Notes under the pieces: model-generated
Database searches by the model: none
Told to the model about the DNA's origin: nothing
The model's input: the letters and a program-made list of their open reading frames with translations, nothing else
Part shown: positions 11,201-21,378 of the stretch, piece by piece
Numbering within the stretch: the first letter of the stretch is position 1
Layout: the number at the start of each line of letters is the position of its first letter
Translations under genes and position numbers: made by a program
Source of the DNA: CAWBFD01 sp963788115
GTDB taxonomy: Bacteria > Actinomycetota > Thermoleophilia > Solirubrobacterales > 70-9
Assembly (NCBI GenBank): GCA_963788115.1
Contig: CAWBFD010000003.1
Coordinates: 372,001-436,000 of the forward strand
DNA length: 64,000 bases
Direction: 5' to 3'

Positions 11201-14062
11201 CTCCCAGGTCATCTCGGTGGTGACGCTCCACGGCCCCTCGGTGAGCGGGAAGCTCTGGTGGATGACCATGTTCGGCAGGTTGTTCGCGTCCTGCCAGAAG
11301 TCACCGTTGGCCGAGACGATGTTGAGCGCGCCGTCGGAGACCGACAGGCGCTCGGGGTCCTCGCGGACGACGGTCCACCGGTCGCGGTCGAGCTCCGAGC
11401 CCTCGAAGTCGTCGGATAGCTGGGCGCCGCCACCGGTGCAGCTGTCGACGGCCCTGATCGTCACCGTGTCGGTCGTCTCGCCGGCCGCGTCGGTGACGGT
11501 AAGCGTCGCCTGGTAGACGCCGGACTCGGCATAGGTGTGGGTCGGGTTGACCTCGGTCGAGCTCGCGCCGTCGCCGAAGTCCCACTCGTAGGTGGGCGCG
11601 TCCTCGGCGCCGCGGTCGGAGAGCTCGCCGGTGAGCTGGACCTCGAGCGGCGCCGCGCCGGAGGTCGGGGTCGCGCTCGCTTCGGCGAGCGCCGGGAGGC
11701 CGCCGGTGCGCTGCTCGATCCGGTAGAGCCCGGAGTCGGGGTTGATCCCGGTCGCCGCGAAGTTGAAGTTGTTGCCCCACTCGATGATGTAGAGCGCGCC
11801 GTCGGGGCCGAGCTCGATGTCGTGCGGATGGCGGAAGTCCTCGTTCGGCATGAACTCCTCGCTGGTCACGTAGTCGCCGTTCTGGTCGAGGGTCGTGGCC
11901 ATCATCAGGTTGCGGGTCCAGTCGCCCCAGAAGAGCTTCCCGTCGAAGTACTCGGAGAGCTTCACGTCGGAGTCGAGCCCGGGGTCGAAGTGGTAGACGG
12001 GGCCGCCCATCGCCGCCCGGGCGCCCGACGCCGGGATCTCCGGGAACTCGGGCGAGGAGCCGTACGGGTACCAGATCAGCGGCTCGCTGACCGGGGGCAG
12101 GGTGTCGATCCCGGTGTTGAGCGGGGAGTCGTTGGTGGGGCCGTTCTCGCAGTCGTACTGCTCGCCCGAGGTGCCGGTGGCGTAGTCGTATTCGTAGTAG
12201 CCCTGGCCGGCGAGGCAGAACGGCCAGCCCATGTTCGCGGCCTCGCGGATCTGGTTGATCGTGTCGTAGCCGCGGGGGCCGCGGGGGTTGGTCGCGCAAC
12301 CGCCGCCGTTGGCGGGGAAGCAGTCGTTGCCGGCGTCGGGGCCGACCTGGCCGAGGTAGACCCAGCCGGTCTCGGGGTCGACCGTGAACCGGAACGGGTT
12401 GCGGAAGCCCATCGCGTAGATCTCCGGGCGCCCGAGGGCGGGGTCGTAGACGCCGCCGGGGAACAGGTCGTCGTACTGGCCCGAGGTGAACAGGTTCTGG
12501 TCGTCGACGGCGTAGGTCGAGTCGAGGCCGGGTGGGTCGGTGGGCTCGGCCGACTCGAGCGGGTCGATTCGGATCAGCTTCCCGCGCAGGTCGGCGGCGT
12601 TGCCCGCGGTGCGCCGGGCGTCGAAGGCGTGGCGGGCGTCCGCGGGGTCGCTGAGGGTGCAGCCGTCGGTGCCCGGTCCCGGCCCGCACTCGCGGGCGTC
12701 GATCGGGGCGTATCCGCCGGTCTGGAACGGGGTCGTGTCGTCGGCCGTGGTCAGGTAGAGGAAGCCGTCCGGCCCGAAGGCGAGCGAGCCCGCCGAGTGG
12801 CAGCAGGTGCGCCGCTGGTGGGGGATCTCGAGCAGGACCACCTCGGAGCTCATGTCGAGCGCTCCCACCTCGCCGGCCCCGGGGTCGAAGGTGAAGCGCG
12901 AGAGGTGCTGGGTCCCCATCTGGTTCTGGGGGCCGGGGACCGAGTAGTAGAGGTAGATGAAGTTGTTGGTGTCGAAGTTCGGGTCGAGGGCGATCCCGAG
13001 CAGGCCGTTCTCGTTGCGGCGGTGGACCGGGATCTCGCCGACGACGTAGGTCTCGTCGGTCCCCGGGTCATACATCTTCACCGCCGAGTTGAACGAGTCG
13101 AGCGCGCCGGCGCCGATCTCGATGAAGAACACGCGGCCGTCGTCGGCGACCGCGAGCTCCATCGGGTTCTCGGTCTCGTCGTCGAGCGTCACCTTGGTCA
13201 GCGAGGCCTCGGTCGGCAGCCCGGCGCGGGCGGGGCCGCAGTCGCCGGGCTCCTCCCCGGCCGCCCACTCGAGCGCGCCGGAGATGTGGTCGAGGTAGCG
13301 CTGGTCGGACCAGGCCAGGGTGGCGCCGTCGGCGGCGTGGCCGATCGCGGTGTAGAAGTTGCGCCCGCCGTCGTAGGTGGAGCACCAGGCGATCGGGTGG
13401 CCGGGGCCGTGCTCGCCGCCGTCGTAGGTCGACTCGTCGACGGTGAGCAGGACGTGGACCTGCTCGCGGGGGTCGGCGTCGAAGTTGTACCACTCGTCGG
13501 TCCACTGGAACGAGGCCGGGAGCTCCGCGGTCGCCGGGTGGGTGGGGTCGGCGACCTCGACCGTCGCCTCCTGGATCGGCGGGTGGTTGTTGAACAGGCC
13601 GCCGCCCATCATGTCGCGCTTCCACGCCCAGGCCTTGTCGGCGTTGGCGTCGGCATGGATGCGGACGGCGCCGCCGCCGCTCTGGGTCCAGCGCTCGAAC
13701 GCGGTCCGCTGGTCCTGGTTCAGGATCCCCTCGCCGTCGGTGTCGAGGAAGGCGACGACGTCGTAGTTGCGCAGGTTGTGGCTGGTGAAGTCGCCGGCGT
13801 CCTCGGAGTGGGTGACGTCGAAGTCCTCGGCCGCGGCCATCGTGTCGAAGGCGGCGTGGCCGGCGTTGATCGCGGCGGTGTGGCGGAAGCCGGTGGTGCG
13901 GGAGAAGACGAGCACCGAGTAGCGGCCGTCCCCGACTTGGGCGGTCGCGGTGCCGGGGGCCGCGGCGGAGCCACCCAGCGTCGATGCGAGCACCAGTCCG
14001 CCGAGGATGAGAGCCAGGACCCAGGCTGGCCATACCAGTCGATGCCGCGACCTCAATGTCAT
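8213..14062 (-). CDS. Secreted ThuA / PQQ-propeller / PKD / LamG / blue-copper protein, 1949 aa
   Basis: The start ATG 14062 is preceded by GAAAGGAGGATCGG and followed by a Sec signal (WVLALILGGLVLASTLGGSA). Domain order: ThuA about 45-275 (SRTTGFRHTAA); PQQ-type propeller about 290-790 (TCCHSAGSLAFGPDG, RGKLIRIDPLE, EIYAMGFRNPF); PKD about 797-870 (TYEWDFGDG); two DUF1349/LamG modules about 884-1292; plastocyanin-like domain about 1346-1452; Ig-like repeat; third LamG about 1532-1735; Ig-like repeat; C-terminal C-x14-C module. Copper ligands are His1383 (FPHDVW), Cys1430 and His1433 (CRVHSG) and Met1444 (SGMVGT). The first ~840 residues are nearly identical at DNA level to two other genes in the window. 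Unlike many neighbours it has no frameshift. It is probably an extracellular sugar oxidase module carrying its own electron acceptor. Confidence 0.92.
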   Translation of the reverse strand: MTLRSRHRLVWPAWVLALILGGLVLASTLGGSAAAPGTATAQVGDGRYSVLVFSRTTGFRHTAAINAGHAAFDTMAAAEDFDVTHSEDAGDFTSHNLRNYDVVAFLDTDGEGILNQDQRTAFERWTQSGGGAVRIHADANADKAWAWKRDMMGGGLFNNHPPIQEATVEVADPTHPATAELPASFQWTDEWYNFDADPREQVHVLLTVDESTYDGGEHGPGHPIAWCSTYDGGRNFYTAIGHAADGATLAWSDQRYLDHISGALEWAAGEEPGDCGPARAGLPTEASLTKVTLDDETENPMELAVADDGRVFFIEIGAGALDSFNSAVKMYDPGTDETYVVGEIPVHRRNENGLLGIALDPNFDTNNFIYLYYSVPGPQNQMGTQHLSRFTFDPGAGEVGALDMSSEVVLLEIPHQRRTCCHSAGSLAFGPDGFLYLTTADDTTPFQTGGYAPIDARECGPGPGTDGCTLSDPADARHAFDARRTAGNAADLRGKLIRIDPLESAEPTDPPGLDSTYAVDDQNLFTSGQYDDLFPGGVYDPALGRPEIYAMGFRNPFRFTVDPETGWVYLGQVGPDAGNDCFPANGGGCATNPRGPRGYDTINQIREAANMGWPFCLAGQGYYEYDYATGTSGEQYDCENGPTNDSPLNTGIDTLPPVSEPLIWYPYGSSPEFPEIPASGARAAMGGPVYHFDPGLDSDVKLSEYFDGKLFWGDWTRNLMMATTLDQNGDYVTSEEFMPNEDFRHPHDIELGPDGALYIIEWGNNFNFAATGINPDSGLYRIEQRTGGLPALAEASATPTSGAAPLEVQLTGELSDRGAEDAPTYEWDFGDGASSTEVNPTHTYAESGVYQATLTVTDAAGETTDTVTIRAVDSCTGGGAQLSDDFEGSELDRDRWTVVREDPERLSVSDGALNIVSANGDFWQDANNLPNMVIHQSFPLTEGPWSVTTEMTWEPSVNFHNAGLVIYGDDDNWIKFGHVWNASRQFEMWKELNGDPLAAGGQFSGDLGPGFPTTSFLRFSSPDGFNVDAEYSADGQDWQQLGSRTLEGLDNPRIGLYATATGSEIQPTASFHSFTVEPDQFDCPESCLRSDEFDDPVLSPDRWSNIRIDEPGDYSIADGQLVLPIQNELDGTATGPVSLVTQQVPEGDWSLTTRVTPDLNTSWAQAGIMLWQSDGNFVKYVFGRDANNGNRRVEMTSDNPTDVRQIGPSVVVPMTTETVWLRLYREGNTIAGEYALDEGGEPGEWVQHPGTRPVDTTPPREGEGVQLGLLAGADIEGPPFEQLARFDFARFEPDDDIGDCPEEDTTPPETTHELDPPDPGAGGTYDGPVDVTLSATDPPGGGGEPQTHEVDAVGALWEPDALELGAGDEVSWNFPDESTTFPHDVWLVPPGGDPDPNGDDIFEVTDGTVPPGGPPVSFTFDQEGTWTYICRVHSGFSGGEWSGMVGTAEVAPGAGEPTGVDFTEYRVNTNGATGDWVQSQNTGGEDPFETSFTVSEPGDHVVQYRSTDNAANLEQIKSVAFEIEGGPPPEVCPRSDEFEGSALDPERWEVVRPDPLRLSVADGALNLVAAPLDIFAGQAGLPNIVLQPLPGGGTEPWSITTEITWAPTQNFQNAGLIVYDDDDNYIKTGMVWNGGMVADGRSFELIKETNGVAAFPGTADTPDGFPSTFFLRLVSADGNSVVSEFSVDGDQWTAMGPTGTNLTGIGDPMIGVYATASTQAGVSEPTASYHSVAIEPECEADTSAPVTTVELNGAPPAPTYGGPVTATFTATDPGEGASGVDLTEYAVDGGAFQTYNQASPPTVTGAGPHTIEYRSADNAGNIESTKSVGFTIQGGGSPALDGRATPRLESVKPGEKATFTFRVTNDGDAAANNLRLCVKPPPKKVKIVGAACRQTPRLRVDASTQARFTLKPKRSAAGDRITVRFNATAQNAGKEAATATLKVKRARRR
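11530..14000 (-). repeat. Long direct repeat, copy 1 (ThuA + propeller + PKD segment)
   Basis: This stretch matches 34425-36951 and 49300-51838 almost base for base, with only scattered single differences by eye (for example TAT/TAC near 12190). Downstream modules of the three genes diverge clearly. This indicates recent duplication or gene conversion of the N-terminal half. Boundaries are approximate. Confidence 0.9.
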
Positions 14063-14099
14063 CCGATCCTCCTTTCTCCCCCAAGGGCATCGGTGGCCG

Positions 14100-14114
14100 T
14101 TCCGACATGCAGAA
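14100..14114. promoter_or_regulatory. TTCCG-N5-CnGAA palindromic operator
   Basis: TTCCGACATGCAGAA forms an imperfect 15-bp palindrome lying about 24 bp downstream of the -10 box of the gene starting at 14062. Equivalent sites occur at about the same distance (25 and 26 bp) at 36975-36989 and 51895-51909. This placement would suit a repressor. Confidence 0.6.
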
Positions 14115-14137
14115 CGGAGCCTCCCGCTCCGCGAACA

Positions 14138-14166
14138 TGAGTAGCACACGGCTGCGGGCGTGTCAA
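14138..14166 (-). promoter_or_regulatory. Promoter of the 14062 gene (TTGACA-N17-TACTCA)
   Basis: Minus-strand TTGACA lies at 14166-14161 and TACTCA at 14143-14138, with a 17-bp spacer. The 5' leader would be about 70 nt and contains the palindrome at 14100. Confidence 0.65.
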
Positions 14167-14223
14167 CCGCCACGCCGGGACCGCCGCGCCGGACGAACAC
14201 CTGCCGCGCTCTCGCGGAGGGCG

Positions 14224-17200
14224 CTACTTCCTTTGACCTTCACCGTCGCTGTGTCTGTTGGCCGGACGGCCGGCCCCGGTGGCCTTGAACTTGAGCTTGT
14301 AGGACTTCGGCTGGCGTTCTTCTTCGCCTTGACCTTGAACTTGGGCTTCTCCATCCCGCCGGGGAGAGCCGCCCAGGTGTCACGCACTTCTTGGCCGGCT
14401 TGACGCCTTACTTCGGCGCCTTGATGCAGACCTTGACGTCGGCTGCGTCGGCGTCGCCGGTGTTGCGGACGGTCGCCGTGAACGGTGGCGTTCTTGCCCT
14501 GCTTGACCGTCTTGCGTTCGGCTGACCGTGAGGGCGCAGCTCGGGCTCGCCCCCGCCCCCGACGCCGCAGCTCTCGGACGGCTCGATCCCGGCGGTGGTC
14601 TCGAGCCCGCCGAGCACCTGCTGGAGGAAGTTGGCCTCGGTGAAGGTGGCCTCGGTGTGGCCCATCGCCGTGTACCAGGAGCGCCCGCCGTCATAGCGCT
14701 GGCACCAGATCAGCGGGTGGTCGTCGTCGGTGGCGTTGCCGTCCTGCTCGTCGTAGGTCGACTCGTCGACGTTGCCAAGGACGTGGATCCCGGCAACGCC
14801 GCGCGGGCTGTAGTCGGTCGCCCCCGCCCCCGACCACGGGATCCACCGGCGACTGGAAGTTGTACCACTCGTCGACCTTCGTGTAGCTCGCGGGCTGCCC
14901 GGCGGTCGAGGGATGCTCCTGGTCCTCGATGCGGACGGTCGCCGTCGGCGTCCCCGGCGGGTGGTTACGGAAGTAGGCGCCGACCAGGTGGCCGTACCAC
15001 TCCCACTCGTACTCGGTGTCGGAGGCGGAGTGGATGCCGGTGTAGCCGCCGCCGCCCTGGATGTAGTCCTCGAACGCGCCCTGCTCGGCGGGGCTCAGCA
15101 CGTCGCCGGTGGTCGACAGGAACGTCACCGTGTCGTAGTGCGAGAGCACATCCGGCCGGAAGACGGTCGAATCCTCCGTGTGGTCGACCTGGAAGCCCTC
15201 GTCCTCGCCGAGCTGCTCGAGCGCGGCGTGGCCCTCGTCGATCGAGGAGTGGCGGAAGCCGGCGGTCTCCGAGAAGACCAGGGTCCGGAAGCTGGCCTCG
15301 GCGTCGTCCGGCTCGAGCACCTGGACCGAGACCGTCTCGGTGACCTCGGCCTCGCCGTCGGAGACGGTCACCTCGGCCTCGTACTCGCCGGGCTCGGTGT
15401 AGGTATGGGTCGGGCTCTGCTCGTTCGAGGTCTCGCCGTCGCCGAAGTCCCACTCGTAGGTGAGCTCGTCGTCGTCGGGGTCGGAGGCCGAGGCGGTGAA
15501 GTCCACCTCGAGCGGGGCGACGCCGATCGTCGGGCTCGCCGTCGCCGAGTCGATCACCGGCGGCTGGTTCTCGCCGGGGCAGATGTCGTCGGGGGTGAAC
15601 CGGATGTACTCGTAACTCGGCGTCGATCGATGCCGAGCCCGCCGTAGGCGCCGACGTGGATCGGCCCGTTGCCCGGCGGCATGATCGTGTCAGGTTCATG
15701 CCCCGGGTAGCGGGGATCTCGGTCCAGGTGCCCGCCTGCCTCCGGGTCCTCGAGGTGTACCAGGCGGTGAGCGGATGCCGCTCCGCTGAGCAGCCGCATC
15801 CACCAGTGTCCGGTGGTCCGGCTGGACGTTGCCGGGCGTTGCGCGCGAAGTGCGCACGTTGGCCGTCTCGGCGACGACCTCGACGAAGGTCTGGCCTGGA
15901 ATCCGCGCTGGAAGATGCCGACGCGGGTGTGGGCTGAGCTTCATGAAGTGGGCGTCGGTCTGGTGGAGCATGAGGCCGCCTGGGCGACCCGTTCGGGGCG
16001 GTGTCGTCGGCGGCGATGTCGGCGCTGAGATCTGGGTCACCAGCTCGAAGTCGCCGCCGGGCGGCGGGGTTGGCCGAGGAGCCGATCGGGCCGGTGCGAG
16101 TGGTATCGATCTCGCTTGACCGAGCGGGAGCACCAGGTTGCCGCCGGCGACCTGCGGCGCGCCCTCGGCCGCTCGCCGGCGTCGTCGGGTGCAGGAACGA
16201 CCAGCGTTCGGTCTCGAGCTCAGAGCCGTCGAACTCGTCGGAGCGCGGCACGCACTCGCCGGGCGGGCAGGGGGGGTCGCCCTCGACCGAGAAGTACTCG
16301 AAGTGGGCGATGCCGCCGCCGCTCAGCTGGCCGAGCGTGTAGATGCCGAAGCGTGGCGTCCCCATGTCGTTCTGGACCGGCTCCGGCAGCGACGGTGAAG
16401 GTCTCGCCGTCGAACGAGTATTCGCCCGAGTACATGTCGCCGGTCTTGGTCAGGCGCAGCCAGACCTCCCCGGGGAAGCCCGCCGCGTCCGTCACCTGCG
16501 GCTGCGGGTTCTGGATCACGTCCCCCTCCTCGGAGCGCAGCTCGATCCGGTTGAGCACCGTCTGCCCGTCGTCGGAGAGGATGTCGTACTTGATGTAGTT
16601 GGAGTCGTCCTGGTAGGCCATGAGCCCGGCCTGCTCGTAGCCCCCGGAGAGCTCGCTGGCGTCGATCTTGGTCTCGATCGTCCAGTCGGCCCCGGCGTGG
16701 TCGGGGGTCTGGAGGAAGAAGTTGCGGGTCGGGGTGGGGTCGCCGCTCTCGTAGATGTCGCCGTTGACGGTGGTCACGTGGAGCTGGCCGCCGGAGACCT
16801 CGTAGAGGTCCTCCTGCTCGCGCACGATCGAGTTCCACTTGGTCTTGTCGAGGCTGGCGCCGTCGAACTCGTCGTTGGGGTCGATTCCGCCCGCCGCATC
16901 GGGCTCGAACTCCACCGAGTGGAAGCTCGCCGTGGGCTGGCCTGCCCCGCCTGGTTCGAGGCGGTCGCGTAGACGCCGATCCGCGGGTTGGTGAGCCCGG
17001 TGAGGTCGGTGCCGGTGGTGCCGATGTCGGTCCAGCTCTGAGCCGTCGGCGGAGAACTGGGCGTCGACCGAGTTGCCGTCGGCGGAGATGAAGCGCAGGA
17101 AGAAGGTGTCGCCGACGCTCGCCGCGCTGGTGCTGCCGCCGGGGAAGGTCGGGTTGCCGTCGGTCTCCTTGATCAGCTCGAAGTTGCGAGCGCCGTTCCA

Positions 17201-19224
17201 GACCATCCCGGTCTTGATGTAGTTGTCGTCGTCGTCGTAGATCATGAGGCCGGCGTTCTGGAAGTTCTGGGTCGGGCCCAGGTCATCTCGGTGGTGATGC
17301 TCCACGGCTCGGAGCCGCCGCCGGGCAGCGGCTGGAGGACGATGTTCGGCAGCCCGGTCTGGGTCGCCGAAGATGTCGAAGGGGGCCGAGACGAGGTTGA
17401 GGGCGCCGCCCGAGACCGAGAGGCGGGTGTCGTCGCGGCGGACGACCTCCCACTTGGGGTCGAGCTCGGTGCCCTCGAAGTCGTCCGAGCGGCCGGTCGG
17501 GCACGAGGAGCCCTCGACGCGGATCGTGACCGTGTCGGTGCCCTGCTCCTCGGTCTCGGGGTCCGTGACCGTGAGCGTCGCGGTGAACGTGCCGGCCTCG
17601 GTGTAGGTGTGGGTCGGGTCCTCCTCGGCGGAGGTGGTGCCGTCGTCGAAGTCCCACGCGTAGGTGAAGTTGGGGTTGGGGGTGCCGTCGGGGTTGGTCG
17701 CCTCGCCGTCGAAGGAGACCTCGAGCGGGACGGTGCCGCTGGTCGGGTCGGCCGAGGCGGTGACCTGCGGCGCGACACCGCCGACGTGGTCGATCCGGTA
17801 GATCCCGGAGTCGGGGTGGTCCTGGCCGAACGGATTGGCGTTGCCCCACTCGGCGAGGTAGAGGGAGCCGTCGGGGCCGAACTCCATGTCCATCGGGCTC
17901 AGGTAGTTGAGGCTCGGGAAGTTCTGGACGTTGCTCGGGGTGCCCTCGGAGTCGAGGTCGACGGTCCTGATCCAGTCGTTGTTCCAGCTCGCGATGAACC
18001 ACTTGCCGTCGAACTCCTCGGGGAACTTGGTCGGCGAGGGGTTCGAGGGGTCGTAGTAGTAGCGCGGGCCCGCCATCGGGGCGCCGTTGGTGCCGAGGCC
18101 GGGGTAGCGGGGGTCGGTCTCGCTGAAGCCCTGCCACATCGTCGCCGGGAAGACCGGCGGCAGGTTCGGTTAGGCCGGTGTTATTCGGCGAGTCGTTGAC
18201 CGGGTTCTCGCAGTCGAACGGGATCGCCGAGGAGGTGAAGGTGTTGTTCGGGTCGCCGAAGTCGCAGTCGATGTAGGGGACGGTCGCGCGGATGCAATAC
18301 GGCCAGCCGGAGTTGATCGGCTCCTGGATGACGTTGAACTCGACCGAGCCCTGCGGGCCGCGGGCGGGGTTCCCCTGGCCGGCGTCGGGGCCGTAGTCGG
18401 CGAGCAGCGTCCAGCCGGTCTCCTCGTCGACCTTGAACCGGAAGGGGTTGCGGAAGCCCATCGAGTGGATCTCGGGCAGGGTGTCCTCGGTCCCAACCGG
18501 GAACATGTTGCCGGCGGGGATCGAGTAGGTCTGGCCGATGCCCGGCTCGGTGCCGTCGGGGATCAACTCCAGGGGGGTGATCCGCAGCAGCTTGCCGTTG
18601 TGATCGTTCGTGTTCGCCGAGGTCCGCTGCGCGTCCCAGACCTCGCGCCCGGGGCGCTCGTCGATCGGCGCATAGCCCTGCGACTCGAACGGGTTGGTGT
18701 TGTCGCCGGTCGTGATCAGCAGGTTGCCGTCGGGGTCGAACTCGAGCGCCCCGGCGGCATGGCAGCAGCTATCGGGCTCGCGCAGGTGGGTCCACTCGAA
18801 GATCGGCACCTCGGAGGCGAGGTCGAGGTCGCCGTCCTGGTCGAGCTGGAAGCGCGAGACGCGCTGGGTGTGCGATCGCAGCCGGCGGCGCCGAGTAGGC
18901 GAGGTAGATCCAGCCGTTCGACGCGTAGTCGGGGTCGAGCGCGATCCCCATCAGGCCGTTCTCCCCGGACGGATACGTCACTGGGACGGTGCCGATCTCG
19001 CGCGCGGACTCGGTCGCCGGGTCCCAGACCCCGATTACGCCGCGGCGCTCGGTGTAGAAGACGGAGCCGTCGGGCGCGACCTCGATCTCCATCGGGTTCA
19101 GGGTGGTGTCGACGAGCTGGGTCTTCACGAACTCGCCCTCCTGGGCTGCGGCGGTGCCCGTTCCCAGCGCGCATGCAAGGAGCACCGCAATCGCACCAAT
19201 CAGTCCGACCCGCATCCGTGCCAT
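14224..19224 (-). pseudogene. Frameshifted secreted PQQ-propeller / PKD / LamG / ThuA protein (permuted order)
   Basis: Homology is continuous from ATG 19224 (AAGGAGATTCGG upstream; signal MRVGLIGAIAVLLACALG) to about 14224, but the frame changes at least ten times. Examples: near 18885; near 18172 (an extra C before LPPVFPATMWQGF); near 17365 and 17275; 17035; 16390; and repeatedly at 14250-16150. Reconstructed order: propeller (about 17800-19150; SCCHAAGALEFDPDG, EIHSMGFRNPF), PKD (TYAWDFDDG), three DUF1349/LamG modules, a second PKD (TYEWDFGDG), ThuA near the C-terminus (about 14600-15310; VFSETAGFRHSS), then the C-x14-C Ig-like module. Relatives place ThuA first, so the architecture is permuted. 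Either sequencing indels or a decaying gene would explain the breaks. Confidence 0.8.
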
Positions 19225-19255
19225 CCGAATCTCCTTCCGCCCTGACTCCACCCTG

Positions 19256-19270
19256 GTCCGACCGTCGGAA
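19256..19270. promoter_or_regulatory. TTCCG-type palindrome in leader of the 19224 gene
   Basis: GTCCGACCGTCGGAA contains a perfect 13-bp palindrome (TCCGACCGTCGGA; centre C/G aside). It lies downstream of the -10 box, comparable to the sites at 14100, 36975 and 51895. Confidence 0.5.
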
Positions 19271-19301
19271 ACGGTCGCCGCTTCCGATCAGCGTCGCGCG
19301 G

Positions 19302-19330
19302 AACCTAACCGACGCCGGTGTTTCTGTCAA
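19302..19330 (-). promoter_or_regulatory. Promoter of the 19224 gene (TTGACA-N17-TAGGTT)
   Basis: Minus-strand TTGACA lies at 19330-19325 and TAGGTT at 19307-19302, with a 17-bp spacer. It is flanked on both sides by TTCCG-type palindromes. Confidence 0.7.
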
Positions 19331-19343
19331 GCAGTAAAGAGCA

Positions 19344-19358
19344 TTCCGTATGTCGGAA
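19344..19358. promoter_or_regulatory. TTCCG-N5-CGGAA palindromic operator
   Basis: TTCCGTATGTCGGAA has perfect 5-bp arms and is the best-conserved site of the family. It lies 13 bp upstream of the -35 box and 5 bp past the stop codon of the preceding gene. Confidence 0.6.
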
Positions 19359-19363
19359 GCCTT

Positions 19364-21356
19364 CTACTTCGCTCGCACCTGCACCGTCGTCCGCCGGGTG
19401 GTCACGTTCGGGCCCCGCGCGATCAGCCTGACGCCGGTCACCTTGCCGCGCGCCGGCGGCTTCACCCGCAGCTTCGCCTTGCGCCCACCGCTCTGGCCGG
19501 CGGGGATGTTGCGGATGATGCAGCGCTCGCCCGCGAGCTCGAGTCTCTTCCTCGGCGCGTTGACGCAGAGGCTGACCGGGCCGCTCGCCGCGTCACCGCT
19601 GTTGGCGACGCGGAAGTGGAACTTGGTCTCGTTCTGCTGCGGCCCCACCCGCCGGACTGCGGGCCGCCCGCTCAGGCGGAGGTCGGGAGCCACCTGGGTG
19701 GACTCGTTGACGAGGACCGTCACCGACTCGGAGACCTCGTCGTCGCCGTCCGAGACCGTCAGCGTCACCTCGTAGCTGCCGGGCTCGGCGTAGGTGTGGG
19801 ACGGGTTCTGGTCGCTCGAGGCGTCGCCGTCGCCGAGCTCCCACTGGTAGGTGAGCTCGTCGCCGTCGGGGTCGGACGCGTCGACGGTGAAGTCGACCTC
19901 GAGTGGGGCAAAGCCGGAGCTCGGTGTGGCCGTGAGCGAGTCGATCGCCGGCGGTGAGTTCTCGTGCGGGACGACGTGGTCGATCCGGTAGATGCCGGAG
20001 TCGGCGTTGCCGCCGTCGAAGCCCGAGCCCCACTCGATCAGGTAGAGCGCGCCGTCGGGGCCGAACTCGAGGTCCATCCCTGGGCGCACGAGCTGGCCGG
20101 AAAGCGGGAAGTCATGGACCTGGCTCGGGTGTCCCTCCCCATCCAAGGTCACCGTCTTGATCCAGTTCGCGCCCCACTCAGCGATGAACCAGTGGCCGTC
20201 GAGCGACGCTGGGAACTTGGTCGCGGAAGGGTTCGAGGGGTCGTAGTGGTAGCGCTCGCCGCTCATCGGCGCCCCGCCGGTGCCGAGGCCGGGGAAGCGG
20301 GCGTCGGTCTGGGTTCGCCCCATCCACATCGACGCAGGCTTGGCCGGCGGAAGCTCGGTCAGGCCGGTGTTGTAGGGCGAGTCGTTGACGGGGTTCTCGC
20401 AGCCAAATGGCATCCCGGACTGCCGGGTAGCGAAGTCGTAGTCGATGTAAGGGACGTTCTCGCGGATGCAGTAGGGCCAGCCGTAGAAGCCGGGCTCGGT
20501 GATCACGTTCCATTCGACGCTGCCCTGCGGGCCGCGCAGCGGGTCTGCGAAGGATGCGTCGGGACCGTAGTCCGCCATCAGCACCCACCCCGTCTCGGGA
20601 TCGACCGTGAACCGGAACGGGTTGCGGAAGCCCATCGCGTAGATCTCGGGCAGCGTCTGCGGCGGTCCCAGGCTGGAACATGTTGCCCGCGGGGATCGTG
20701 TAGCCGGGCTCGTCCTCGTTCGGGACGATGCGGAGGATCTTGCCGTTCGGGTTGGCGGTGCTGGCCGATGTGCCCTGGGCGTCGTAGCCCTCGCGGCCCG
20801 GGCGCTCGTCGATCGGGGCATATCCGTCGGACTCGTAGGGGCTCGTGTTGTCGCCGGTCGAGATGTAGAGGCTGCCGTCGGGACCGAAGTCGAGGTTGCC
20901 CGCGGTGTGGCCGTTCGTATGCCGCTGATGCCGCCACTCGTAGACGATCTCCTCCGAATCGAGGTCGATCGTGTCGCCGACGACCTCGAAGCGGGACACC
21001 CGTACGGTCAGCGTCTCCTCGGGGGGGACGGAGTAGGTGAGGTAGACGAGGCCGGTCTGCCCGAAGTCAGGGGCGAGCGCGATCCCCAACAACCCGTTGT
21101 CCCTGGCGCTGTGGACGGGGATCGTCGCGGCGTCCACCGTCTGCCCGGTGTCGGGCTTCCAGATCCTCACCTGGCCGAGGCGCTCGATGTAGAAGACGCG
21201 GCCGTCCGGAGCGATGTCGAGCGCCATCGGGCTGAGCGAGTCGTCGACGATCTGGACCTTGTCGAATTCCGGCGCCTGGGCCAGCGCGCCCTCGGCTCCG
21301 ATCGCACACGCGATCGCGGTCCCGACGGCGCTCAGCAGGGCAGCGTTCGAGACCAT
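19364..21356 (-). CDS. Secreted PQQ-type propeller dehydrogenase with PKD and C-terminal Ig module (one frameshift)
   Basis: ATG 21356 begins a signal-like N-terminus (AALLSAVGTAIACAIGAEGA), 22 bp after the GH95 gene. The PQQ-type propeller has NGLLGIALAPDFG, TAGNLDFGPDGSLY, GKILRIVPNED and EIYAMGFRNPFRF motifs, then YGWPYC. A PKD domain (TYQWELGDG) and the C-terminal module with C-x14-C (VSLCVNAPRKRLELAGERC) follow. There is no ThuA or copper domain. One single-base frameshift near 20670, between GNMFQPG and LPEIYAMGF, splits the frame; the span is 3n+1 bases, consistent with one inserted base. It is probably an aldose/sugar dehydrogenase. The substrate is unknown, but GH95 and GH67 neighbours suggest a hemicellulose sugar. 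Confidence 0.8.
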
Positions 21357-21378
21357 CGCAGACTGCCATCCTCGGCGC

